Positions 34,285-41,323 of a stretch of 41,323 bases of DNA are shown here, in pieces. This stretch comes from Bacteroidaceae bacterium. Lineage in GTDB: Bacteria; Bacteroidota; Bacteroidia; Bacteroidales; Bacteroidaceae. The notes under the pieces were generated by a model. That model was not told the origin of the DNA, did no database searches, and saw nothing but the letters and a program-made list of their open reading frames with translations. How positions within the stretch are numbered: position 1 is the stretch's first letter; every line of letters begins with the position of its first letter. Location: the NCBI GenBank assembly GCA_017614465.1, contig JAGABW010000052.1, positions 1-41,323 on the forward strand. Direction: 5' to 3'. A program made the translations under genes and the position numbers.

Positions 34285-34791
34285 ATGGAAATGAAAAAGA
34301 CAATTCTTTTTGTACTCTTGTCAATGATGACATGTTTTAGTGTAATGGCCCAAGAACAAGAAAAGGGTCCAGTAGTTGTGGAAACAGAAAACTTTAGTGT
34401 AAAGGTTCCTAAGGGCTGGATAGTTAAGAGTAAATCTACTTCAGGACGTATTTGCTCTGTAACTCTTGCTCCAGAGGTAAAGCCAGACGTGAATACAAAC
34501 TTCGGTTTTGATCTTGATATCTGGTCATTTGTAAGCAAAACATACACAGTTGAAAAGATTATCGACGATGCTTTACGCCAGTATGGTGAAAACGCTACTG
34601 AAAAGAAAGAAGATATAAAGTTTGGTTCAAATGTTTTCCAACGTACATATTTCAACGAAGGATATGGCTCATCACAGGTATTGGCACTCCCTCTTAAAGA
34701 AGAAGGTGCTTTGTCTGTATCAGTACATACATATTCATTGGATAATAAGGATATCAAAGCAATTCTTAAGAGCTTGAAAGTAAATCGATAA
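34285..34791 (+). CDS. Small exported protein of unknown function
   Basis: This 168-residue protein has a signal peptide ending near V-M-A-Q (about residue 23). The mature domain begins with E-N-F-S-V-K-V-P-K-G-W, a pattern seen in PsbP/DcrB-like folds where a short strand precedes a P-x-G/E-W turn, but I cannot assign a family with confidence. It ends A-I-L-K-S-L-K-V-N-R, like many small proteins of that fold. The ATG at 34291 is an alternative start. A strong terminator follows, so this gene ends a transcript. Confidence 0.7.
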   Translation: MEMKKTILFVLLSMMTCFSVMAQEQEKGPVVVETENFSVKVPKGWIVKSKSTSGRICSVTLAPEVKPDVNTNFGFDLDIWSFVSKTYTVEKIIDDALRQYGENATEKKEDIKFGSNVFQRTYFNEGYGSSQVLALPLKEEGALSVSVHTYSLDNKDIKAILKSLKVNR

Positions 34792-34859
34792 GAATGATTT
34801 ATATAATACGTCTCCGATGAATAGTAGAATTGGAGAGTAGTATAATCAAGTTGTGTTTT

Positions 34860-34908
34860 ATGCACACAAGTCTCAAATATATCGGAGATTTGTGTGCATT
34901 TGTATTTA
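34860..34908 (+). terminator. Intrinsic terminator after the small exported protein
   Basis: ATGCACACAAGTCTC (34860-34874) pairs with GAGATTTGTGTGCAT (34885-34899) in a 15-bp stem with one G-U pair, followed by TTGTATTT. Confidence 0.85.
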
Positions 34909-34918
34909 AAAAAATACG

Positions 34919-35007
34919 TAACTTTGTTATTTTATGTTATATATGTGTGAAAAACATACTTATTTCGCTTTTTCATTTATAGAATTGATTAATAATTTGT
35001 ATCTTTG
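34919..35007 (+). promoter_or_regulatory. Two -7 elements upstream of the DUF2723 gene
   Basis: TAACTTTG (34919-34926) and TATCTTTG (35000-35007) both match TAnnTTTG and lie 165 and 84 bp before the start codon. They may be tandem promoters. Neither has a -33 TTTG at consensus distance. Confidence 0.5.
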
Positions 35008-35083
35008 TAACCTATAATAACTACTATATACTAAATTATAAAACACATTAGTTGCATATAATTATATTAAAACAATCAAATAA

Positions 35084-38000
35084 ATGAAAACTTACAAACT
35101 AGTAAACAATGTTGTTGGTTGGATTGTGTTTGCAGTAGCAGCATTCACATATTGTTCAACCATTGAGCCAACAGCCAGTTTCTGGGATTGTCCTGAGTTT
35201 ATTACTACAGCCTCCAAAATGGAGATTGGACACCCACCTGGTGCGCCTTTTTTTATGTTGTTAGGTAACCTGTTCAGTCAGTTTGCTTCAGACAGTACTC
35301 AGATTGCCAAGATGATTAATACTATGTCTGCGCTATTAAGTGCCGGATGTATATTATTCCTTTTCTGGACAATCACCTATTTTGCAAAAGCATTGATTGT
35401 TCAGCCAACACCTTCCAGACCATCAATTACTTCATTCGGTTCTCTTACTCCTGATTCTGTTAAGGATGTAGAACCATCTCTGGCACAGACTATTGCAATA
35501 ATGGCAAGTGGTGTTGCTGGTGCCTTGATTTATACATGGAGTGACACGTTCTGGTTCTCAGCTGTAGAAGGTGAAGTATATGCTTTCTCATCATTCCTTA
35601 CAGCATTAGTGTTCTGGTTGATCCTTAAATGGGAACAACACAGCGAGGAACCTGGTTCGGATCGTTGGCTTATACTCATATTCTATCTGATGGGACTTTC
35701 TATAGGTGTCCATTTGCTCAATCTTCTTTGTATTCCAGCGATAGTTCTTGTGTTCTATTACAAGAAATCAAAGAATCCTACAGCAAAAGGTTCGCTTATA
35801 GCTCTTGGAATATCTGCACTTATTATTGTTGCTGTACTTTATGGAATCGTTCCTGGAATCGGTAAGGTGGCAGGATGGTTTGAGTTGTTGTTTGTCAATA
35901 ACTTCGGAATGCCGTTCAATTCGGGATTATACGTATATCTCATACTTCTTGCAGCATCATTGACATGGGCGATATACGAATCAACAAAAGGAAAGAATCG
36001 TACAAGAATCAATGTGTTATTCCTTGTATGTGTAGCCTTGGTCGGCATCCCATTCTATGGTCACGGAGTATCAAGTGTGATTATCGGCCTTGTGGTTCTT
36101 GCAATACTTGCTTTCTGTGTGTTCCAATTCGCTGGAATAACAATTCGTGGTATTAATACATCTTTGCTTTGTATGGCATTGATCGTTGTTGGATATTCAA
36201 GTTACGCAGTTATCGTAATACGTTCTACTGCCAATCCAATGATGGACCAAAACTCACCAGAAGATGTATTCGCTCTTGGTGAATATCTCGGACGTGAGCA
36301 ATATGGAGAGCGTCCTCTTTTCTATGGTCCGACATATGCTTCAAAACGCGAAATCATCGAAGAAGACGGTGAATACAAATATAATACTACACCGGGTGCA
36401 TCTGTATATCAGAGAAAGAACAAGACAAATCCAAATGAAAAAGACGAATATGTTGTAGTTCGTGAGAAATTCGATTATGTTTATCCTTCTGATCAGTGTA
36501 TGATCTTCCCTCGAATCTATGATACAGAGAATAATCATCCTCAGATGTATCAACAATGGTTGGGAGATGTTGAAACGAAAGAGGTTCAGTATTCAACTCC
36601 TGAAGGTTCCGTACCAGTGAGGATACCTACTCAAGGTGCAAACATAAGATATTTCTTCTCTTATCAGATGAATTTCATGTATTGGAGATATTTCATGTGG
36701 AACTTTGCAGGTCGTCAGAATGATATTCAAGGACTTGGAGGTACCGAACATGGTAACTGGATTACAGGCTTTGACTTCTTGGATAATCTACGTCTGGGTA
36801 ATCAGGATCTGTTGCCTACAGTATTGAAGGAAAACAAAGGTCATAACGTATTCTATTGCTTACCTCTCATCCTTGGTCTTATCGGATTCTTCTGGCAGGC
36901 ATTTAGAGGAAAGAAAGGTATTCAGCAATTCTGGGTTGTATTCTTCTTGTTCTTCATGACAGGTATAGCCATTGTGCTTTATCTGAACCAAACACCAGTA
37001 CAGCCTCGTGAACGAGATTATGCTTATGCAGGATCGTTCTATGCCTTTGCTGTATGGTGCGGACTTGGAGTTACAGCAATCTATTCATGGTTGGAGAAAC
37101 TGATGAATAAGTCAAATAAACGTGTGACAGCGCTCCTTGCATCATGTATTTCAATTGTACCAGCATTGGCAATACCTCTTCAGATGGTAAGTCAGACATG
37201 GGACGATCATGATAGAAGCGGACGTTATATGTGTCGTGACTTCGGACTGAATTATCTTCAAACAATACCTCATGATGGAATTATATTCACAAATGGTGAT
37301 AACGATACATTCCCTCTATGGTATAACGAGGATACAGAAGGTAATAGAACAGATGTACGTGTATGTAATCTCTCATACCTCCAGACAGACTGGTATATCG
37401 ATCAGATGAAACGCCCTGCTTTTGAAGGTGAGGGTCAGTCTTCTCCGTTACCAATAACATGGACTCGTGAACAATACACAACTGGACAAAACGAGATTAT
37501 TTATATCGATCCGGTTATAGATATGGGAGAAGCCAAGATGAAGATCTCTCAACTTGTACAAATCATGTATGAGGAGAATAGAGAGACAGCTGAAAAGATT
37601 TGGGGTAAAGAACCATTCGAACTCAAGAATGCAATCAAGAAATTTATTCTTAAAGAAGGTATTCCTGAGGAGTATAAAGAGTTGGTTAAATCATTGCCAT
37701 CATGTCTCCCTTCAGATTCATTATTGTATATCAATGTCGATAAAAAAGCAGTTAAACGTTCTGGCATGAAGATTCTTAATGATTCTATACCAGACAAGAT
37801 GTATATCGACTTAAAGGATCGTGATCATATTTACAAGAGCTATGCTATGATGCTTGAAATGATTGCGAACAGTAATTTCAGTCGTCCATTGTATATGTCA
37901 ACAACAGTTGGCCCAAGCAATTATGGCGGATTAATCCGCAACTTCGTTCAAGAAGGTCTTGCATGGCGCATAACTCCATATACAATTGCTGGTAGCGATC

Positions 38001-38581
38001 ATTTCCAGACAGTATGTGATACAGAGAAGATGTATGACAATATGATGAATAAGTACAGATATGGAAATCTTAAACAGAAAGGTTTGTATCTTGACGAAAC
38101 CATCACAAGAATGTGTCAAACTCATCGTAACTGGTTCGCTCGTCTTATCACTTCTTTGATTATGGAGGGTAAGATGGATATGGCTAAGAAAGCATTACAG
38201 AAATGTGAAACAGAAATTCCTGAATACAATGTCCCTTATGATGCCAGCTGTGGTGCGTTGGATATTGCAAATGCATATCTCATCTTAGGACAGAAGGATA
38301 AAGGAATGCATGTGTTATCTGTCGTTGAGAAGAACGCCAATGAGTATATACGTTGGTATATGTCACTCAATGATGTGCGTTTCGCAAATTCATGGCGTGA
38401 TTTAAGTACTCAGTTCATGTACTTAGCAAATGTCCAGAATATATATAATGCAGAAGGAAAGGGTACCGGTGCAAATGCCGAAGCATCTAAGAAGAAAGCA
38501 GATGCACTGAAGAATTCTCTCGACGCATTGTATAATTCAGCAGCCACACGCGCTGTATCAATAGGAATAAAATTGAACTAA
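35084..38581 (+). CDS. DUF2723 multi-spanning membrane protein (GT-C-like)
   Basis: This 1165-residue protein has an N-terminal membrane helix followed by E-P-T-A-S-F-W-D-C-P-E-F-I (D35, E38) and G-H-P-P-G-A-P-F, the hallmark of DUF2723. About ten further membrane helices lie in residues 60-690, with a luminal segment rich in W and Y between about 400 and 570, then a soluble C-terminal half with helical repeats from about 970. The layout resembles GT-C glycosyltransferases, which use an acidic residue in the first outer loop. The eukaryotic family member TMEM260 was reported to be a protein O-mannosyltransferase, so a role in protein or surface glycosylation is plausible but unproven here. 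The deacetylase gene starts 3 bp after its stop. Confidence 0.88.
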   Translation: MKTYKLVNNVVGWIVFAVAAFTYCSTIEPTASFWDCPEFITTASKMEIGHPPGAPFFMLLGNLFSQFASDSTQIAKMINTMSALLSAGCILFLFWTITYFAKALIVQPTPSRPSITSFGSLTPDSVKDVEPSLAQTIAIMASGVAGALIYTWSDTFWFSAVEGEVYAFSSFLTALVFWLILKWEQHSEEPGSDRWLILIFYLMGLSIGVHLLNLLCIPAIVLVFYYKKSKNPTAKGSLIALGISALIIVAVLYGIVPGIGKVAGWFELLFVNNFGMPFNSGLYVYLILLAASLTWAIYESTKGKNRTRINVLFLVCVALVGIPFYGHGVSSVIIGLVVLAILAFCVFQFAGITIRGINTSLLCMALIVVGYSSYAVIVIRSTANPMMDQNSPEDVFALGEYLGREQYGERPLFYGPTYASKREIIEEDGEYKYNTTPGASVYQRKNKTNPNEKDEYVVVREKFDYVYPSDQCMIFPRIYDTENNHPQMYQQWLGDVETKEVQYSTPEGSVPVRIPTQGANIRYFFSYQMNFMYWRYFMWNFAGRQNDIQGLGGTEHGNWITGFDFLDNLRLGNQDLLPTVLKENKGHNVFYCLPLILGLIGFFWQAFRGKKGIQQFWVVFFLFFMTGIAIVLYLNQTPVQPRERDYAYAGSFYAFAVWCGLGVTAIYSWLEKLMNKSNKRVTALLASCISIVPALAIPLQMVSQTWDDHDRSGRYMCRDFGLNYLQTIPHDGIIFTNGDNDTFPLWYNEDTEGNRTDVRVCNLSYLQTDWYIDQMKRPAFEGEGQSSPLPITWTREQYTTGQNEIIYIDPVIDMGEAKMKISQLVQIMYEENRETAEKIWGKEPFELKNAIKKFILKEGIPEEYKELVKSLPSCLPSDSLLYINVDKKAVKRSGMKILNDSIPDKMYIDLKDRDHIYKSYAMMLEMIANSNFSRPLYMSTTVGPSNYGGLIRNFVQEGLAWRITPYTIAGSDHFQTVCDTEKMYDNMMNKYRYGNLKQKGLYLDETITRMCQTHRNWFARLITSLIMEGKMDMAKKALQKCETEIPEYNVPYDASCGALDIANAYLILGQKDKGMHVLSVVEKNANEYIRWYMSLNDVRFANSWRDLSTQFMYLANVQNIYNAEGKGTGANAEASKKKADALKNSLDALYNSAATRAVSIGIKLN

Positions 38582-38584
38582 TAG

Positions 38585-39226
38585 ATGATAATAGAACAAC
38601 CGAGTACATGGTTGCGATGGTTATATCCTAGTGCAATTTGGAGAATGAATCCTCAGGAAAAGGCCGTATATCTCACTTTTGATGACGGCCCTATTCCTGA
38701 GGCTACTCCTTTTATTCTCGACGTACTTGATAAATATGGTGTTAAAGCCACATTCTTCATGGTCGGTGATAATGTTAAGAAATATCCTGACCTGATGAAT
38801 GACATCAAGAATAGAGGTCATAGATTAGGAAATCATACTTTTAATCATGTTGGTGGATTACGTTACAGAAGTAAGGATTACTTACAGAATATTTACGAGG
38901 CTGACAAATTAATCCATTCACAGCTGGTACGTCCGCCGCGCGGATGGATGAAATGGACTCAATACATGAGGTTGAGAAAGAAATTCACAATCATAATGTG
39001 GGATCTTGTTACTCGTGATTATAGTCGATATCTTACATCTGAAGATATTGTGAATAACATAAAGAAATACACTCGTAACGGAAGTATTATCACTTTCCAT
39101 GATTCACTGAAAAGTATTGACAAACTAAAGACCGCATTGCCACAATCGATAGAGTGGTTACAACAGCAAGGATATGAATTCAAACTCTTCGATGCCGACC
39201 AGAAAAGGTCAAGACATCTCAAATAA
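38585..39226 (+). CDS. Polysaccharide deacetylase (NodB-homology, CE4)
   Basis: This 213-residue protein is a NodB-fold metal-dependent deacetylase. Motif 1 is T-F-D-D-G-P, motif 2 is H-T-F-N-H, motif 3 is R-P-P-R-G, and the late motif is F-H-D-S. No signal peptide or strong N-terminal membrane helix is visible, so location is uncertain; an N-terminal amphipathic W-rich stretch (T-W-L-R-W-L-Y) might associate with membrane. The family removes acetyl groups from N-acetylglucosamine-containing glycans. It starts 3 bp after the DUF2723 stop and its end overlaps queG, so the three genes are co-transcribed. A shared glycan role with the DUF2723 protein is an inference. Confidence 0.9.
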   Translation: MIIEQPSTWLRWLYPSAIWRMNPQEKAVYLTFDDGPIPEATPFILDVLDKYGVKATFFMVGDNVKKYPDLMNDIKNRGHRLGNHTFNHVGGLRYRSKDYLQNIYEADKLIHSQLVRPPRGWMKWTQYMRLRKKFTIIMWDLVTRDYSRYLTSEDIVNNIKKYTRNGSIITFHDSLKSIDKLKTALPQSIEWLQQQGYEFKLFDADQKRSRHLK

Positions 39227-40178
39227 ACTGAAAGCAGAGGCATTACGTCTCGGCTTTTCTGCATGTGGACTGGCTAAGGCCGCTCCAGTGGATTTCAGTC
39301 ATTATGATACCTACAGCAAATGGATAAAGACTGGAAAGCATGCAGATATGGGATATCTTGAGAAATACGAAGAGATGCGTATGGATCCGCGAAAACTGCA
39401 TCCAGGTTCACGTACAGTGATTTCTCTGGCACTGAACTATTACCCTGAAAAACGCCTGAATAACGATCAATATCAATTTGCCCTTTATGTTTATGGCAAG
39501 GACTATCATGATGTTATGAAGCAGAAGATACGTGAATTGTGGTCTTCCTTTTGTGACCAACTTGATAACACCGACAGTTCCATTGATGTTGACCGTATAA
39601 GAGAATCATGTAAGATTTGTGTTGATACCGCCCCTATTCTTGAACGTTATTGGGCATGGAAGTCCGGAATAGGATGGATAGGACGAAATAAGACACTTAT
39701 CATCCCCCATAAAGGAAGTTTCTTCTTTCTTGGAGAAATCCTTACCGAATTGGAATTTGATGAATACGATGTCCCAATGGAACCACATTGTGGTACATGC
39801 CATAAATGTATAGATGCATGTCCGATGCATGCTTTGGGAGATTCAATCGATGCCCGTTTGTGCCTTTCATATCTTACCATTGAGCACAAAGGTGAATTTG
39901 ATGAGAAACAATCATCAATAGACTCGATTAATAAGAAAAATAATATATCTATATACGGTTGCGACTGTTGTCAGTTGGCATGTCCGCACAACAGGGCAGC
40001 CTTACCTACCAAAGTCGAGGAGTTTAAACCTTCGGAGCAGTTCCTTTCAATGAGACCTGATGACTGGAACAGACTTACCAAAGAGGAATATCAGCAGTTG
40101 TTCCGTGGAAGTGCTGTGAAGCGTGCCAAATATGAAGGTTTAATGCGTAATATAAGTCATTTGGGAAACCATAAATGA
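39192..40178 (+). CDS. queG: Epoxyqueuosine reductase
   Basis: This 328-residue cobalamin- and iron-sulfur-dependent enzyme reduces epoxyqueuosine to queuosine in tRNA. It has two ferredoxin-type clusters: C-G-T-C-H-K-C-I-D-A-C-P and Y-G-C-D-C-C-Q-L-A-C-P-H-N. The family segments A-L-N-Y-Y-P, Y-G-K-D-Y-H and the G-W-I-G-R-N-K motif are intact. The start at ATG 39192 was chosen; it overlaps the deacetylase gene by 35 bp. An earlier in-frame ATG at 39174 is possible. It converges on the alr-linked small gene with only 7 bp between stop codons. Confidence 0.95.
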   Translation: MPTRKGQDISNKLKAEALRLGFSACGLAKAAPVDFSHYDTYSKWIKTGKHADMGYLEKYEEMRMDPRKLHPGSRTVISLALNYYPEKRLNNDQYQFALYVYGKDYHDVMKQKIRELWSSFCDQLDNTDSSIDVDRIRESCKICVDTAPILERYWAWKSGIGWIGRNKTLIIPHKGSFFFLGEILTELEFDEYDVPMEPHCGTCHKCIDACPMHALGDSIDARLCLSYLTIEHKGEFDEKQSSIDSINKKNNISIYGCDCCQLACPHNRAALPTKVEEFKPSEQFLSMRPDDWNRLTKEEYQQLFRGSAVKRAKYEGLMRNISHLGNHK

Positions 40179-40185
40179 CATTATT

Positions 40186-40377
40186 CTATCTCAACAAGTC
40201 TGAAAACTTCTGTTTTATTTCTGTTTCCTTTTCAGAAGAGATTTCAGGAAAATATGTCTTTAATACTTCTTCCAGTGCTTTGTAGGCCTTAGTGCGCATT
40301 TGTGCCTTACCTGCTCTTATTCCTGCAGATAATTCATTTTTGGGTAATAAGGCTCTGTTGAAATTTCCGTCACTCAT
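40186..40377 (-). CDS. Small protein of unknown function downstream of alr
   Basis: This 63-residue, mostly helical, charged protein begins M-S-D-G-N-F-N-R-A-L-L-P-K-N-E-L. It starts 1 bp after the alanine racemase stop, so it is almost certainly co-transcribed. It has no signal peptide or membrane segment. I do not recognise a function. The tight coupling and clean coding character make it a real gene rather than a shadow. Confidence 0.65.
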   Translation of the reverse strand: MSDGNFNRALLPKNELSAGIRAGKAQMRTKAYKALEEVLKTYFPEISSEKETEIKQKFSDLLR

Positions 40378-40378
40378 A

Positions 40379-41323
40379 TTATTCTTGTGTGTAGATTCGT
40401 TGTACCCTTGTCGAAATACCTGTTAATATCTCATATGGGATTGTTCCTATTGCATCACTTAATACGGTAACTGGGAGTTTGTCGCCGAATATGATAACCT
40501 GATCTCCTTCGTTACATTCGATATCTGTGACATCAATCATACATACATCCATGCATATGTTGCCTACATATGGTGCTTTTTTTCCTGCTACCAGACAATA
40601 GCAGTTGCCGTTTCCCAGTTTACGGTTTAATCCGTCGGCATATCCGATTGGAATTGCAGCAATGCGACTTGGGCGTGTTACATGTCCTTTACGGCTATAT
40701 CCTATTGTATCTTCTGCTGGGATGTCGCGTATTTGAAGTATTGTGGTCTTTAGGGTTGCAACGTTGTTTATTACCTTGTTGTTGCGAGGATTGATGCCAT
40801 ACAGCCCTAAACCTAAACGAACCATGTCGTAATGATATTCTGGGAAGTGCTCAATACCGGCGGAGTTGCATATATGGCGCAGTATCTTATGACTGAATGC
40901 TGACTGAAGTTGTGTTGATGCTTTGTCGAACAACTCAAACTGGCGATGAGAGAAATCGTCGAAAGAATCGTCGTCGCTACCTACAAAGTGACTGAAAACA
41001 GAACATGGTACAAGGGCTGTCTGTTCTTGTAGTCGTTTTATAAGACGCGGCATGTCTTTCTCTGGATTGAAGCCCAGTCGGTGCATTCCTGTGTCAAGCT
41101 TTATATGTATTGGGAAGTTTGTTATACCTTCTTTCTCTGCAGCATAAATCAGTGCATCGAGTAACTGAAAATTATAAACCTCTGGTTCCAGACTGTAGTC
41201 GAAAAGCATCTTGAAAGATGTCATCTCTGGGTTCATTATCATGATATTTGATGTGATGCCGGCTTTGCGCAAATCAGCACCCTCGTCGGCAACAGCTACA
41301 GCAAGGTAGTCAACGCCTATATC
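40379..41323 (-). CDS. alr: Alanine racemase (C-terminal part; probably MurF-Alr fusion), cut by window edge
   Basis: The frame is open from the window edge (D-I-G-V-D-Y-L-A-V-A...) to the stop at 40379, so about 314 residues are visible and the 5' end is missing. The PLP-lysine motif lies outside the window. Seen are I-K-L-D-T-G-M-H-R-L-G-F, M-V-R-L-G-L-G-L-Y-G, the catalytic tyrosine motif A-I-P-I-G-Y-A-D-G and N-I-C-M-D-V-C-M-I-D-V-T. The enzyme supplies D-alanine for peptidoglycan. In Bacteroidetes the gene is commonly fused behind MurF; whether this one is fused cannot be seen. The small downstream gene follows after 1 bp. Confidence 0.95.
   Translation of the reverse strand, partial: DIGVDYLAVAVADEGADLRKAGITSNIMIMNPEMTSFKMLFDYSLEPEVYNFQLLDALIYAAEKEGITNFPIHIKLDTGMHRLGFNPEKDMPRLIKRLQEQTALVPCSVFSHFVGSDDDSFDDFSHRQFELFDKASTQLQSAFSHKILRHICNSAGIEHFPEYHYDMVRLGLGLYGINPRNNKVINNVATLKTTILQIRDIPAEDTIGYSRKGHVTRPSRIAAIPIGYADGLNRKLGNGNCYCLVAGKKAPYVGNICMDVCMIDVTDIECNEGDQVIIFGDKLPVTVLSDAIGTIPYEILTGISTRVQRIYTQE

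Noticed and set aside
34272..34865. 197-codon minus-strand frame antisense to the small exported protein
   Set aside because: The plus-strand gene has a signal peptide and terminator; the antisense frame has neither.
1..41323. CRISPR arrays, prophage, insertion-sequence transposases or rRNA genes
   Set aside because: No regularly spaced repeats, integrase, transposase or rRNA-like sequence was seen anywhere in the window.

Overview
This 41.3 kb window is ordinary-looking chromosome from a member of the Bacteroidota, most likely a Bacteroidales/Prevotellaceae-type organism. The evidence is the low GC content, fourteen good matches to the Bacteroidetes -7 promoter element TAnnTTTG, the weak or absent Shine-Dalgarno sites, and family content typical of the phylum (DUF4369/TlpA thioredoxins, a NigD-like lipoprotein, a DUF2723 membrane protein, an alanine racemase that in this order is usually fused to MurF, and a serine-palmitoyltransferase-like enzyme). 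No phage, insertion sequence, rRNA or CRISPR array was found.

Layout. (1) 249-3273: a MutT-like Nudix hydrolase followed by two exported TlpA-like thioredoxin proteins. (2) 3481-4247: a small membrane-protein gene that looks frameshifted, tRNA-Leu(CAA) on the minus strand, and an orphan minus-strand terminator. (3) 4524-10372: a same-strand housekeeping run with a GNAT-fold protein, topoisomerase IV subunit B (parE), coaD, a C-terminal processing protease and ybeY. (4) 10661-17078: gpmI, then three secreted esterase-type genes (a tandem SGNH protein, a tandem CE1-like esterase with two N-terminal beta modules, and an alpha/beta hydrolase) that look like a polysaccharide de-esterification locus. 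(5) 17214-23421, minus strand: a small exported protein, ATP-dependent PEP carboxykinase (pckA), a double-ACT protein and two phenylacetate-CoA ligase paralogues.

(6) 23754-33548 is the most interesting part and has a lipid theme. A serine-palmitoyltransferase-like gene overlaps a BioF2/GNAT-type acyltransferase gene (candidate sphingolipid/ceramide operon), and a TetR-family regulator is divergently transcribed from it. Convergent with the regulator is a tightly coupled three-gene operon: a membrane-anchored MutS-family ATPase, a B12-type radical SAM protein with unusual cysteine spacing, and a second BioF2/GNAT protein paralogous to the first. Divergent from that operon is a glycerolipid-acyltransferase-like gene with a structured leader that may encode a 47-residue hydrophobic peptide. 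The MutS / radical SAM / GNAT operon is the best candidate for an undescribed system.

(7) 33614-41323: a NigD-like lipoprotein, a small exported protein, a 1165-residue DUF2723 multi-spanning protein coupled to a polysaccharide deacetylase and to queG, and, convergent, a 63-residue conserved-looking protein downstream of an alanine racemase cut by the window edge.

All calls come from reading motifs and translated sequence by eye; no database search was run. Residue numbers refer to the chosen start codons.
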